Shown: positions 16,926-25,849, counted from the first letter of the stretch. The stretch: 63,110 bases of DNA from CAZKUR01 sp964556005 (GCA_964556005.1 CAZKUR010000017.1:1-63110), one strand, 5' to 3'. The notes: generated from the sequence alone by a model not told the origin. A program made the numbers and translations.

Positions 16926-18116
16926 ATGAAAGTTAAATTATTAATAGCGGATAAATTTCCGGAAGAATATGTTCAACAACTGAAGAATTTAGATCTGGAT
17001 GTTACGTATTCTCCGAAGCTCGGCGCCAATGATCTTCCCGAAGCAATTAAAGATAATGATATTTTAGTTGTAAGATCAACTGTAGTTACCGAAGAAACAA
17101 TAAACAAGAGTAATGAACTCGATCTAATTATTCGTGCCGGTTCGGGTGTTAACAATATTAATATTCCCGCCGCAAATAAAAAAGGAGTTTACGTTGCCAA
17201 TTGTCCCGGTATGAATGCTATCGCAGTTGCCGAACTTGCCATCGGATTAATGGTATCCTTAGATAGAAGAATTCCGGATAACGTAATGGATTTCAAGAAC
17301 GGGAAGTGGAACAAGGCCGAATACTCAAAAGCTCAGGGATTGAAAGGCAAAACTCTCGGTGTAATCGGCGTTGGAAATATCGGTAAAGAAGTTGCGAAAA
17401 GGGCTCTGGCTTTTGAAATGAATGTTTACGGCAAAGACATTTCGAGGATTGAAGGAGTACCGATCAAAGATTTTTCGGAAATGGATAAATTGATTCCTTT
17501 ATGCGATGCTATAACGCTGCATCTTCCTGCAACACCGGAAACAAAAAATCTTTTTAATAAAGAAATGTTCGGTTACATGAAACCGAATGCATTGCTGATA
17601 AATACTTCCAGGCCTGATATAATTGATGAAGATGCAATGCTGGAAGCAATTAAGGAAAAAAACATTCGGGTAGCATTGGACGTCTTTAAAGGTGAACCTG
17701 AAGCAAAAACCGGAGAGGTTAGTTCCAAACTGCAAAACAATCCCAATGTTTACGTTACACACCACATAGGCGCTTCAACAGAACAAGCACAGGATGCAGT
17801 TGCTGCTGAAACCGTAAGAATAATTAAAGACTTTATTAAAAGCGGATATATCGCTCACTGGGTAAATAGAGCTAATGTTGCTGATTCACCTTATCAGCTT
17901 GTCGTAAAACATTTTGATAAACCAGGGGTTCTTGCCTCTGTACTTGATATAATTAGAGCAGGAAATATTAACATTGAAGAAATTGAAAATGTTATTTTTG
18001 ACGGAGGAATTGCAGCTTGCTGTACACTGAAACTTAGAAATGCAGTCAATGCAGACATGCTTAAAACAATTAAAGAAAATCCTGATGTATTAAGCGTTTC
18101 ACATGTAGCCATCTAA
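16926..18116 (+). CDS. serA: D-3-phosphoglycerate dehydrogenase
   Basis: The protein (396 residues) is a D-isomer-specific 2-hydroxyacid dehydrogenase with a C-terminal ACT-like domain. The Rossmann motif is GVGNIGKEVAKR (about 145-156). The catalytic Arg, Glu and His are seen in NTSRPDIIDE, VFKGEPE and VTHHIGAST. The last 75 residues (SPYQLVVKHFDKPGVLASVL onward) are ACT-like and could bind serine as feedback inhibitor. It oxidises 3-phosphoglycerate in serine synthesis. It is shorter than the type I enzymes with an extra intervening domain. GGAG is placed seven bases before the ATG. A different 2-hydroxyacid substrate is possible, but the ACT domain favours SerA. Confidence 0.88.
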   Translation: MKVKLLIADKFPEEYVQQLKNLDLDVTYSPKLGANDLPEAIKDNDILVVRSTVVTEETINKSNELDLIIRAGSGVNNINIPAANKKGVYVANCPGMNAIAVAELAIGLMVSLDRRIPDNVMDFKNGKWNKAEYSKAQGLKGKTLGVIGVGNIGKEVAKRALAFEMNVYGKDISRIEGVPIKDFSEMDKLIPLCDAITLHLPATPETKNLFNKEMFGYMKPNALLINTSRPDIIDEDAMLEAIKEKNIRVALDVFKGEPEAKTGEVSSKLQNNPNVYVTHHIGASTEQAQDAVAAETVRIIKDFIKSGYIAHWVNRANVADSPYQLVVKHFDKPGVLASVLDIIRAGNINIEEIENVIFDGGIAACCTLKLRNAVNADMLKTIKENPDVLSVSHVAI

Positions 18117-18125
18117 ATCTTTAAA

Positions 18126-18269
18126 CGAGGCTGACTAAAATGTTGCACAGAATAATCACATAGTGATGACAATGTTATAATCCGTGCTACGATGATAAAA
18201 TATTTTAATTAAAATTCAATTATATACAACAAATAGATTATTTAACTAATTTACTTTTGGTCAGCCTCG
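18126..18269. mobile_element. MITE-like element with 15-bp terminal inverted repeats
   Basis: CGAGGCTGACTAAAA (18126-18140) and TTTTGGTCAGCCTCG (18255-18269) are inverted repeats matching at 14 of 15 positions, enclosing a non-coding AT-rich core of 114 bases. TAAA occurs on both flanks, adjacent on the left and one base out on the right, as a possible but imperfect target duplication. The GAGGCTG-type ends resemble IS termini known in Bacteroidota (from memory, not searched). It lies between the convergent serA and MqnA-like genes, so the repeat could alternatively act as a bidirectional terminator. Confidence 0.5.
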
Positions 18270-18278
18270 GTAAAGTTC

Positions 18279-19040
18279 TTAAACTAGTTTCAATTCTATG
18301 ATTTCTTCCACCATCCCGTAATAATAAGGCAACCGAATTAATTGATTTATTCCTTCAATGTCGTTTGAATCCAGATTTAATACAACAGATGATACGTTCT
18401 TTTTAATGTATTCAATTGCACTTTCACTGAAAGCCGGATCAATATTTCCTGTTTCGATTAAATCATAGAACTTATTTTCGACATTTCCTAAATTGTTTTC
18501 AATTTCTTTAATATTCTTTTTCTCTGCAGAAGCTAATACGAAATTAACGAAAGGGAAGGAAATGATTTCATGTACTTCGTCTGAGAAGCTTAATCCTTTT
18601 ATGAGTAAATCGTTTTTGAAATTGGCATCACCAACAAGCAGAATATTCTTATCCTGATTTTCTTTAAATGAAGCAATTAGTTTTATACCGGTATCGATAT
18701 TGTATAACTCTTTAAATAAAATTTTTACCAGCAGGGCTTCAAGTGTTGAAACATCGCCGGACAAATAAATTTCATTTAATTTCCTTTCCGTTGAACTAAA
18801 ATAAAGATAAGAATTACATAAGCTACCATCAAATGAAAGGCCGATATTTTTTGAGACTAACAATTCTTTGTGCTTTATTAAATCGGTTGTTGGTATTAAT
18901 GCAGCAGCATTTTTATCTTTCAATAATTCGGAAATCAATAATGAAGATTGTTTAAACTCAATAATTTTACTGATCTCCGGTGAAACTGAATCTTTTATAA
19001 GCCTTGTGATAAAATTATTTGGAAATAATAAACGCATCAT
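18279..19040 (-). CDS. MqnA-like protein with periplasmic-binding-protein fold
   Basis: The 253-residue protein looks like a divergent member of the MqnA/MqnD group. After a short N-terminal segment, AALIPTTDLIKHKEL aligns with the DVALIPS region of MqnA. It is followed by SFDGSLCNSYLYFS, then a spacer and the SGDVSTLEALLVKILFKELYNI helix. MqnA is the chorismate dehydratase of the futalosine route to menaquinone. The conserved N-terminal opening of MqnA is not evident and identity appears low, so a solute-binding or regulatory paralogue is equally possible. It stands between the rplS terminator and the MITE-like element. Confidence 0.5.
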   Translation of the reverse strand: MMRLLFPNNFITRLIKDSVSPEISKIIEFKQSSLLISELLKDKNAAALIPTTDLIKHKELLVSKNIGLSFDGSLCNSYLYFSSTERKLNEIYLSGDVSTLEALLVKILFKELYNIDTGIKLIASFKENQDKNILLVGDANFKNDLLIKGLSFSDEVHEIISFPFVNFVLASAEKKNIKEIENNLGNVENKFYDLIETGNIDPAFSESAIEYIKKNVSSVVLNLDSNDIEGINQLIRLPYYYGMVEEIIELKLV

Positions 19041-19061
19041 TAGAAACTCACTTCAATAAAA

Positions 19062-19081
19062 AAGCCGCTTTGAAGCGGCTT
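19062..19081 (-). terminator. Rho-independent terminator after rplS
   Basis: AAGCCGCT (19062-19069) pairs with AGCGGCTT (19074-19081) around TTGA. On the minus strand the stem runs into TTTTTTA. It lies 13 bases past the rplS stop and closes the long co-oriented gene run. Confidence 0.9.
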
Positions 19082-19094
19082 ATAAAAAGTTGAA

Positions 19095-19439
19095 TTATTT
19101 TTTCTTATCTTTTATCCTTGCCGCTTTACCTGCCAGGTTTCTCAGATAGTACAGCTTAGCACGCCTGACACTGCCTTGTTTTAACAATTCAATTTTTGCA
19201 ATCTTTGGCGAATTAAAAGGGAAAATTCTTTCGACGCCGACACCGCTCGAAACTTTTCTAACGGTGAATGTTTTACTGTTTCCTCCGCCCCTTATATTGA
19301 TTACATCGCCTTCAAAAGGCTGTAATCTTTCTTTATCACCTTCCACAACTCTAACGTGAACTCTAATATGATCACCGGATCTAAATTGAGGAAGTGCATC
19401 GATTGGTTTTTCTGCCAATATATTATTTACATCAATCAT
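19095..19439 (-). CDS. rplS: 50S ribosomal protein L19
   Basis: The 114 residues match L19 throughout, with FRSGDHIRVHVRVVEGDKER near the N-terminus, FTVRKVSSGVGVERIFPFNS in the middle, and the basic tail VRRAKLYYLRNLAGKAARIK. L19 sits at the 30S-50S interface. It is the last gene of the ffh-rpsP-khpA-rimM-trmD-rplS group, overlaps trmD by a few bases, and is followed directly by a strong terminator. Confidence 0.97.
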   Translation of the reverse strand: MIDVNNILAEKPIDALPQFRSGDHIRVHVRVVEGDKERLQPFEGDVINIRGGGNSKTFTVRKVSSGVGVERIFPFNSPKIAKIELLKQGSVRRAKLYYLRNLAGKAARIKDKKK

Positions 19440-20121
19440 TGTTTTCTCCGTAATTAAAATTTCTCCATTTCTCTGTTAATATTTTCGATTGGGATTCTTT
19501 CCATTTTTTAATTTCACTAAAATTTCCGGAGAGCAAAACTTCCGGTACTTTCATTCCTCTGTATTCTGCGGGCCGCGTATAATTGGGAGCTTCTAAAATC
19601 TCGCCGTCCTGGAAACTATCATCAAGGGCTGCTTCACTGTCATTTAAGACCCCGGGAATTAAACGAACAATTGAATCTATTACCATCAGTGCAGGCAATT
19701 CTCCTCCCGTTAAAACGAAATTGCCGATTGAAATTTCATCTGTTGCAAATTTTTGCCTGACTCTGTCGTCAATATCCTTATAGTGCCCTGAAATAAATAA
19801 AATATTTTGAGCCAAGGAAAGTTTATTCGCATATCTCTGATCATATATTTTCCCTTTCGGAGTTAGGAAGATGATATGATCATATTTTATTTCTTCCAGC
19901 AGTTTTTCAATACATTCAAAGAACGGTTCAGGCTTTAATACCATTCCCGGTCCTCCGCCGAACGGTTTGTCGTCTATCTGTCTGTGCTTATTATAAGCAT
20001 AATCTCTCAAATTATGGATAAAAAAACAGATTTTCTTTTTATCTTGAGCTCTTTTGATTATACTTATATTAAGAGGACATTCAAAAAAATCTGGAACAGC
20101 GGAAATTATATCAATCCTCAT
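19432..20121 (-). CDS. trmD: tRNA (guanine-N1)-methyltransferase
   Basis: TrmD methylates G37 of tRNAs using S-adenosylmethionine and prevents +1 frameshifting. The 229-residue protein shows the SPOUT knot sequence LTGGELPALMVIDSIVRLIPG near residues 130-150, and DDKPFGGGPGMVL (about 51-63) of the active-site loop. Of two adjacent ATGs I take the second (20121), because family members begin M-x-I-D-I. The start lies inside the end of rimM. Order and overlap with rimM and rplS are the usual arrangement. Confidence 0.96.
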   Translation of the reverse strand: MRIDIISAVPDFFECPLNISIIKRAQDKKKICFFIHNLRDYAYNKHRQIDDKPFGGGPGMVLKPEPFFECIEKLLEEIKYDHIIFLTPKGKIYDQRYANKLSLAQNILFISGHYKDIDDRVRQKFATDEISIGNFVLTGGELPALMVIDSIVRLIPGVLNDSEAALDDSFQDGEILEAPNYTRPAEYRGMKVPEVLLSGNFSEIKKWKESQSKILTEKWRNFNYGENND

Positions 20122-20629
20122 CATCTTCGTAAAAATCGCCGCCCTGTTTTAATACCAACGTTTTTGAATTCGTGTCAAAGCTTTCAATAAAATTATCATT
20201 GCCCGGAAGAAGCAGTTCTTTTCCCTGCATATCCTCAATCACGAAAACATCATTGGCAGGAAGATTTAAAACATCAATAACTTTTCCGAATAAGGCGGAA
20301 TTTCTAAGAACACGGCTGCCGATTAAATCATGAATAAAAAAATAATTTTCAGGCAGTTCAATTAAATCTTCTTTATCGATAAACAAATCTTTCCCGATCA
20401 AAATGCCGGCGTCTTCATCGGAATTGAAGTTAACAAATTTAATTGCATATTTATCATTAACGTATTTCACCTTCTCGATAAGAAATTTTTTTTTCTTGCC
20501 GAAAAAATCAATATAAATTTCCCTCAGGTTAAAAAACCTTTCCGGGAAATCCGAGAATGATTCAATATTAAGAAAACCGTTTTTACCGTTCGCCGAAACA
20601 ATGTTTGCAATTAAATAATAATCTTCCAA
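20111..20629 (-). CDS. rimM: 16S rRNA processing protein RimM
   Basis: The product (172 residues) has the two-part RimM layout: an N-terminal barrel starting YYLIANIVSANGKNGFLNIE and a C-terminal PRC-barrel (FFIHDLIGSRV through LLLPGNDNFIESFD). RimM binds ribosomal protein S19 and assists maturation of the 30S head. An unusually acidic tail (YEDDED) ends the protein. It lies between khpA and trmD in the conserved order and overlaps trmD. Confidence 0.93.
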   Translation of the reverse strand: MEDYYLIANIVSANGKNGFLNIESFSDFPERFFNLREIYIDFFGKKKKFLIEKVKYVNDKYAIKFVNFNSDEDAGILIGKDLFIDKEDLIELPENYFFIHDLIGSRVLRNSALFGKVIDVLNLPANDVFVIEDMQGKELLLPGNDNFIESFDTNSKTLVLKQGGDFYEDDED

Positions 20630-20663
20630 TGCACCTTATCATCAAATATTTAACATAATAATC

Positions 20664-20897
20664 TTAATCAACAATTTCCAGTATCGCCCTTTTACCTTCC
20701 TTTGCAGCAATTGCAGTTAACAAGGTTCTCATTGCTTGTGCGGTTTTTCCCTGTTTTCCGATAACTTTACCGACATCATCTGCGTTTACTCTCAATGACA
20801 ACACGACCTTGTTTTCTTCAGGCCGGTTTTCATCGATCACAACGTTATCAGGATTATCTACAAGGTGTTTAACGATAAATTCAATGAACTCTTTCAT
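20664..20897 (-). CDS. khpA: KH domain RNA-binding protein
   Basis: The 77-residue protein is a single type II KH domain with the GxxG loop seen as VIGKQGKTAQAMR, followed by the helix TLLTAIAAKEGKRAILEIVD. It belongs to the KhpA (YlqC) family, which with KhpB binds many RNAs in other bacteria. Its place between rpsP and rimM is conserved in many phyla. Confidence 0.93.
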   Translation of the reverse strand: MKEFIEFIVKHLVDNPDNVVIDENRPEENKVVLSLRVNADDVGKVIGKQGKTAQAMRTLLTAIAAKEGKRAILEIVD

Positions 20898-20970
20898 AAA
20901 AAGAAGCCTCCTATATTAAGAGTAGGGAGCTTTAGAATTTTAGTACAGCAGAGAATTACTGCCGACAGAA

Positions 20971-21438
20971 CTAAGATTCTTCCCCGGAAGGATTCTCATC
21001 AGAAGTAGCGCCCTTTACTTCTGTTGTACTTTCTTCAATTTTCTTTGCTTCTTCTTCTGCCTTTTCTTCGGCAGCTTTCTTCTTTACTTTTTTATCAGCA
21101 GAGGAACTTGATTTAACTTCCTGAATCTTATTCCACTTTTCAAGCTCTTCATTTATTTTATCTTCGGATAATCCTTTTTTAGTCAAATGATGCTTTAAGA
21201 TTATCCCTTTTTGTCTAAGAAGACTTTTCACCGTATCTGTCGGCTGGGCTCCTTTGTTCAACCAATAGAATGCCCTCTCTTCATTTATCTGAACGGTGTG
21301 AGGATTGGACAACGGATTATAACTTCCAATCGATTCCAAAAATTTACCATCTCTCGGCGACCTTGAGTCTGCCGCAACTACTCTATACATAGGCTGTTTC
21401 TTTTTGCCCATCCTTTTTAATCTTAACTTAACCGCCAA
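20971..21438 (-). CDS. rpsP: 30S ribosomal protein S16 with long C-terminal extension
   Basis: The first 85 residues are S16 (VKLRLKRMGKKKQPMYRVVA, DSRSPRDGKFLESIGSYNP). A further helical segment to about residue 110 is followed by a 45-residue tail made almost entirely of Ser, Lys, Glu and Ala, turning strongly acidic at the end. S16 of E. coli has 82 residues; long extensions are common in this phylum. S16 stabilises the 5' domain of 16S rRNA. The gene follows ffh by 26 bases. Confidence 0.96.
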   Translation of the reverse strand: MAVKLRLKRMGKKKQPMYRVVAADSRSPRDGKFLESIGSYNPLSNPHTVQINEERAFYWLNKGAQPTDTVKSLLRQKGIILKHHLTKKGLSEDKINEELEKWNKIQEVKSSSSADKKVKKKAAEEKAEEEAKKIEESTTEVKGATSDENPSGEES

Positions 21439-21464
21439 TTAATTAAACCTCCGCGTTATATTTA

Positions 21465-22790
21465 TTAATTAAACTTCATGTTCCGAAACGGAACATTTCC
21501 AAAACCAGTTTTACTAAATTTTCCCATCATCTTTTTCATTTCAGAAAATTGTTTAAGCAAACGGTTAACCTCCTGAATGGATGTTCCGCTGCCCCTGGCA
21601 ATTCTTTTACGTCTACTTCCGTTTAAAATCTTCGGGGTAGACCTTTCAGTAAGAGTCATTGAATTGATAATCGCTTCAATTTTTATAAAAGCTCTATCAT
21701 CAATATTAACGTTTTTAAGTTGATTTCCAAGTCCCGGAATCATACTTAGCAACGATGACAAAGAACCCATTTTCTTTATGGTTTTAATTTGCTTAAGAAA
21801 ATCATTAAAATCAAATTTATTTTTACGAAATTTTTCTTCTAATTTCTCGGCTTCAATATCTTCTAAATGTTCCTGAGCTTTTTCGACCAAAGTGACGATA
21901 TCGCCTTTGCCTAAAATACGGGATGCAAGCCTGTCAGGATAAAAAATGTCTAAATCGGTTAATTTTTCGCCATTACTAATGAATTTAAGCGGTTTTCCAA
22001 CAACTGATCTTATCGATAAAGCAGCACCACCGCGGGCATCACCGTCCAGTTTTGTGAGCACAATACCGTCAAAATTCACATTTTCATCGAATGCTTTGGC
22101 AGAATTCACTGCATCCTGACCGGTCATAGAATCGACTACGAACAGCGTTTCGGTCGGTTTTGCCAAATTTTTGATTTGCGCAACTTCATCCATCATTGCC
22201 TGGTCAACATGAAGCCTGCCAGCTGTATCAATAATAACAAGATCGAATTTATTCACTTTAGCATAATCCAAAGCTTGAGTTACGACCTTAATTGCATCTT
22301 TTTCTTCTAAAGAAAACACAGGAGTATATATTTGCTCACCAAGTGTTTTCAACTGCTGAATAGCGGCAGGACGATAAACATCTGCTGCAACAAGCAAAAT
22401 TTTACCGCTTTTTTCTTTCAGCCTTTTTGCAAGTTTTGCGCTGAAAGTGGTTTTACCTGAACCCTGTAAACCAACTACTAATATCGTGGTAAAGCCGGTA
22501 GCATTTAATTTTAACTCGCTTTTATCGCTTCCAAGCAGTTTCGTCAGCTCATCGTAAATAATTTTTGTGATTAGCTGACCGGGAGTAATCGAGGCAATTA
22601 CTTCCTTACCGAGTGCTTTGGCAGAAACATTTTCAATGAACTCTTTTGCAACCTTATAATTTACGTCTGCATCGAGAAGAATTCGCCTGATTTCCCTAAG
22701 CGAATCCGAAATATTTTTTTCACTTAACTTTCCCTGACCTATAACTTTCTTAAGCGCCGAATCTAATTTTAGCGATAAATCTTCAAACAT
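21465..22790 (-). CDS. ffh: Signal recognition particle protein Ffh
   Basis: Ffh, a 441-residue GTPase, has its domains in the standard N, G, M order. The P loop is VVGLQGSGKTTFSAKL (about 106-121), followed by DTAGRLHVDQAMMDE, TKLDGDARGGAALS, and the M domain with RRKRIARGSGTSIQEVNRLL, which binds 4.5S RNA. It targets nascent membrane proteins to FtsY. Its ATG lies 33 bases past the atpG stop, so it is probably transcribed with the ATP synthase genes. No 4.5S RNA gene was recognised in the window. Confidence 0.97.
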   Translation of the reverse strand: MFEDLSLKLDSALKKVIGQGKLSEKNISDSLREIRRILLDADVNYKVAKEFIENVSAKALGKEVIASITPGQLITKIIYDELTKLLGSDKSELKLNATGFTTILVVGLQGSGKTTFSAKLAKRLKEKSGKILLVAADVYRPAAIQQLKTLGEQIYTPVFSLEEKDAIKVVTQALDYAKVNKFDLVIIDTAGRLHVDQAMMDEVAQIKNLAKPTETLFVVDSMTGQDAVNSAKAFDENVNFDGIVLTKLDGDARGGAALSIRSVVGKPLKFISNGEKLTDLDIFYPDRLASRILGKGDIVTLVEKAQEHLEDIEAEKLEEKFRKNKFDFNDFLKQIKTIKKMGSLSSLLSMIPGLGNQLKNVNIDDRAFIKIEAIINSMTLTERSTPKILNGSRRKRIARGSGTSIQEVNRLLKQFSEMKKMMGKFSKTGFGNVPFRNMKFN

Positions 22791-22823
22791 AAATAAAATA
22801 TAGGTAAAATTTCTTTAAAAATC

Positions 22824-23699
22824 TTAAGAATTTGCTTTTAGAGCGTTTGCCCCCGAAACAATCTCGATTAGTTCTTTGGTAATAGCAGATTGCCTTTCTC
22901 TGTTATATTTCATATTCAGAGTTCTGATCAATTCGTTTGCATTTGTTGTCGCGTTATCCATTGCGGTCATTTGTGCTGCAAATTCGGCAGCGTTGGACTC
23001 CAACAAAATTCTCCACATTTGAGCTTTTAAATGTTTCGGTAATAGATAATTAAAAATATAATTTTGATCAGGCTCGTATATATAATTTGTTTCAATCTTT
23101 TTTTCTTTTTCGTCAGTTACTATTGGAATCGGGAGAAATTGTTCAACAATTAATTTTTGCTGTATTATGGATTTGAACTCATTATAAACAATTATAACTT
23201 TATCAAAAATATTTTTTAAGTAAGAGTCAATCACGGAATTTGAAATACTTAATGCTTCCTGGTATGTAAGTGAACCAAATATACCGACAGACTTTCCGAA
23301 AATTTCATAGTTTCGTTTATTAAAAAAATCATGTCCTTTTTTGCCCGCACAGTAAAGTTGATATGAAGCTTTATCTTTTAACTCTTCATCTATATACCTG
23401 GTTACTTCCTTAATAATATTAGCATTAAAAGCTCCGCAAAGCCCTCTATCCGCAGTAACCACGACAATAGCAATATTCTTTTCATCTTTCTGAACGAGGT
23501 ACGGATTATTTGCTAAATCTTCTTCCGTTACAAGGTGCGAAAGCATTTTGAATATTTGGTTTGCATATGGCCGGGCATTGATAATTCTATCCTGCGCTCT
23601 TCTTAGTTTAGCAGCAGCAACCATTTTCATTGCTTTTGTTATCTGCTGTGTATTTTTAACACCTTTGATTCTTTGCTTTATGTCTCTTAATGTTGCCAT
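22824..23699 (-). CDS. atpG: ATP synthase F1 subunit gamma
   Basis: The 291-residue protein opens with MATLRDIKQRIKGVKNTQQI and ends with a long helix containing NELIRTLNMKYNRERQSAIT, the two ends that form the rotating coiled coil. VVTADRGLCGAFNANI (about 77-92) is the conserved Rossmann-like core. It is the last atp gene of the cluster; in most bacteria atpD and atpC follow, but here ffh does. Confidence 0.97.
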   Translation of the reverse strand: MATLRDIKQRIKGVKNTQQITKAMKMVAAAKLRRAQDRIINARPYANQIFKMLSHLVTEEDLANNPYLVQKDEKNIAIVVVTADRGLCGAFNANIIKEVTRYIDEELKDKASYQLYCAGKKGHDFFNKRNYEIFGKSVGIFGSLTYQEALSISNSVIDSYLKNIFDKVIIVYNEFKSIIQQKLIVEQFLPIPIVTDEKEKKIETNYIYEPDQNYIFNYLLPKHLKAQMWRILLESNAAEFAAQMTAMDNATTNANELIRTLNMKYNRERQSAITKELIEIVSGANALKANS

Positions 23700-23714
23700 A
23701 AAATTTCTTTAGTG

Positions 23715-25265
23715 TCAAACGCTCTTTTTAAAAGTTGCTAAGAATTCTTCAACTGCTTTTCTAATTTTCTCGTTAGTTTCTTTGCTTATGTCTTTGTCTT
23801 TTTTAATAGCTTCAAAAATATTATTATACTTTACTTCAAAATATTCCAGCACTTCTCTTTCAAATCTTTTAACATCGTGAAGCGAAATGTTATCCAGGTA
23901 TCCGTTGGTTCCTATAAAAAGGCTAACTACCTGTCTTTCCACAGCAATAGGAGCATACTGTCCTTGTTTTAATAATTCAACTAATCTTGCACCTTTCGAT
24001 AAAGTTCTTTGTGTTGCCTTATCAAGGTCGGAACCAAATTTTGCAAAAGCTTCAAGCTCTCTATATTGGGCTAAATCCAGCTTTAAGCTGCCAGCAACTT
24101 TTTTCATTGCTTTTATTTGTGCATTACCGCCAACACGGGAAACCGAAATTCCAACGTTAATAGCGGGTCTTACGCCGGCATTAAATAGATTGGACTCAAG
24201 ATAAATTTGTCCGTCGGTAATTGAGATAACGTTTGTCGGAATATAAGCAGAAACATCGCCTTGCTGTGTTTCTATTATCGGAAGCGCTGTTAAGCTGCCA
24301 CCGCCTAAATCATCACTTAATTTTGATGCTCTTTCCAGCAGTCTTGAGTGCAAGTAAAAAACATCTCCGGGATATGCTTCACGTCCCGGCGGCCTTCTAA
24401 GCAACAATGATAATTCCCGGTAAGCAGCAGCTTGTTTGGAAAGATCGTCGTAAATTACAAGAGCATGCTTGCCGTTATCGCGGAAATATTCGCCTAAAGT
24501 TGCACCGCTGTATGGCGCAATAAACTGAAGTGGGGCAGGTTCGGAAGCCGATGCGGCTATCACAGTTGTAAACTCCATTGCACCTTTTTCTTCCAGTTTT
24601 GCAACAACTTGTGCTACAGTTGAGCTCTTTTGGCCTATTGCAACATAGATACAGTAAACCGGCTTAATTCCTAAATTCTTTGCTTCTTCAGTATGAGTAT
24701 ATTTCTGATTTATTATCGCATCGATTGCAACTGCTGTTTTACCGGTTTGCCTGTCACCGATAATTAATTCTCTCTGCCCTCTTCCGATTGGAATCATTGC
24801 ATCGATGGCGGAAATACCAGTTTGAAGGGGTTCCTTGACCGGCTGTCTCTGGATTACACCGAGAGCCTTTCTTTCGATTTGGGAAAATTTACTCGTAGAA
24901 ATGTTTCCTTTACCATCAATAGGAATTCCCAATGGCGTAATAACCCTGCCAAGCATTTCTTCACCAACAGGCATCGAGGCAACACGTTTTGTTCTTTTAA
25001 CAACGTCACCTTCTTTAACAAGCGTGGATTCACCAAACAAAACACACCCCACACTGTCTTCTTCAAGATTTAAAACCATTCCGAAGACATCGTTAGGGAA
25101 TTCGATTAACTCTCCGGCCATAACTTTTGAAAGCCCGTAGACTCTTGCTATACCGTCGCCAACTTGAAGTACTGTACCGACGTCGTATATATCTACTTCA
25201 CTTTCAAAGCCGGAAAGTTGTTTACGTAAAATTGCCGATATTTCATCAGGCCTTACTTCAGCCAT
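23715..25265 (-). CDS. atpA: ATP synthase F1 subunit alpha
   Basis: At 516 residues this is a typical alpha subunit, with the nucleotide-binding loop GDRQTGKTAVAID (about 170-182), YDDLSKQAAAYRELSLLL and LLRRPPGREAYPGDVFYLHS. It forms the non-catalytic nucleotide sites of the F1 hexamer. It lies between atpH and atpG with gaps of 27 and 15 bases. The catalytic beta subunit that must partner with it is encoded outside the window. Confidence 0.98.
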   Translation of the reverse strand: MAEVRPDEISAILRKQLSGFESEVDIYDVGTVLQVGDGIARVYGLSKVMAGELIEFPNDVFGMVLNLEEDSVGCVLFGESTLVKEGDVVKRTKRVASMPVGEEMLGRVITPLGIPIDGKGNISTSKFSQIERKALGVIQRQPVKEPLQTGISAIDAMIPIGRGQRELIIGDRQTGKTAVAIDAIINQKYTHTEEAKNLGIKPVYCIYVAIGQKSSTVAQVVAKLEEKGAMEFTTVIAASASEPAPLQFIAPYSGATLGEYFRDNGKHALVIYDDLSKQAAAYRELSLLLRRPPGREAYPGDVFYLHSRLLERASKLSDDLGGGSLTALPIIETQQGDVSAYIPTNVISITDGQIYLESNLFNAGVRPAINVGISVSRVGGNAQIKAMKKVAGSLKLDLAQYRELEAFAKFGSDLDKATQRTLSKGARLVELLKQGQYAPIAVERQVVSLFIGTNGYLDNISLHDVKRFEREVLEYFEVKYNNIFEAIKKDKDISKETNEKIRKAVEEFLATFKKSV

Positions 25266-25292
25266 TGTTTAATCCCTTATTAATTTCAAACT

Positions 25293-25847
25293 TTAATTTA
25301 ATGTTGCGCTGCCATGTAAGAACTGTTTTCTAAGCAAACTCAATTGATGTTTCAAAGAAGCATCGTACACCGTATCGCCTACTGCAGCCACAAATCCGCC
25401 GATTATTTCAGGATCGACACTATATTTCAATTTAATTTTCTTGTTCAACATTTTGTTAAACAAAGCAATTAATTCTTCCCGCTCTTTATCATCCAGTTCA
25501 AATGCGGTTTTTAAGTTAACATTAGCATAACCTAATTTTTCATCTCTCAATATCATAAAATTTTTCATGATATCGTATAGCAGATTCTCACGATCTTTAT
25601 CTATCACAAACCTTAAAAACTCCAAAGTATCGCTGCTAATTTTGTCTTTAAAAATCTCAGTTAATATCGAAAGTTTCAATTCGGGTTTCACTATAGGATT
25701 TTCCATAGTACGGAACAGTTCACCGCTCGATTCTAAAGCAGAGATAATTAATTCGACATCTTTAGTTGTATCGTCAAGATTTTTCTTATCTTCGGCAACT
25801 CCCATCAGGGACTCGGCATATCTCGTTGAAACTTTATACTCTGCCAT
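25293..25847 (-). CDS. atpH: ATP synthase F1 subunit delta
   Basis: The 184-residue product has the delta/OSCP layout. An N-terminal helical domain (KVSTRYAESLMGVAEDKKNL) is followed by a C-terminal part with GGFVAAVGDTVYDASLKHQL, the most conserved stretch of the family. Delta links the b stator stalk to the top of F1. It follows atpF after two bases and precedes atpA. Confidence 0.95.
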   Translation of the reverse strand: MAEYKVSTRYAESLMGVAEDKKNLDDTTKDVELIISALESSGELFRTMENPIVKPELKLSILTEIFKDKISSDTLEFLRFVIDKDRENLLYDIMKNFMILRDEKLGYANVNLKTAFELDDKEREELIALFNKMLNKKIKLKYSVDPEIIGGFVAAVGDTVYDASLKHQLSLLRKQFLHGSATLN

Positions 25848-25849
25848 TT

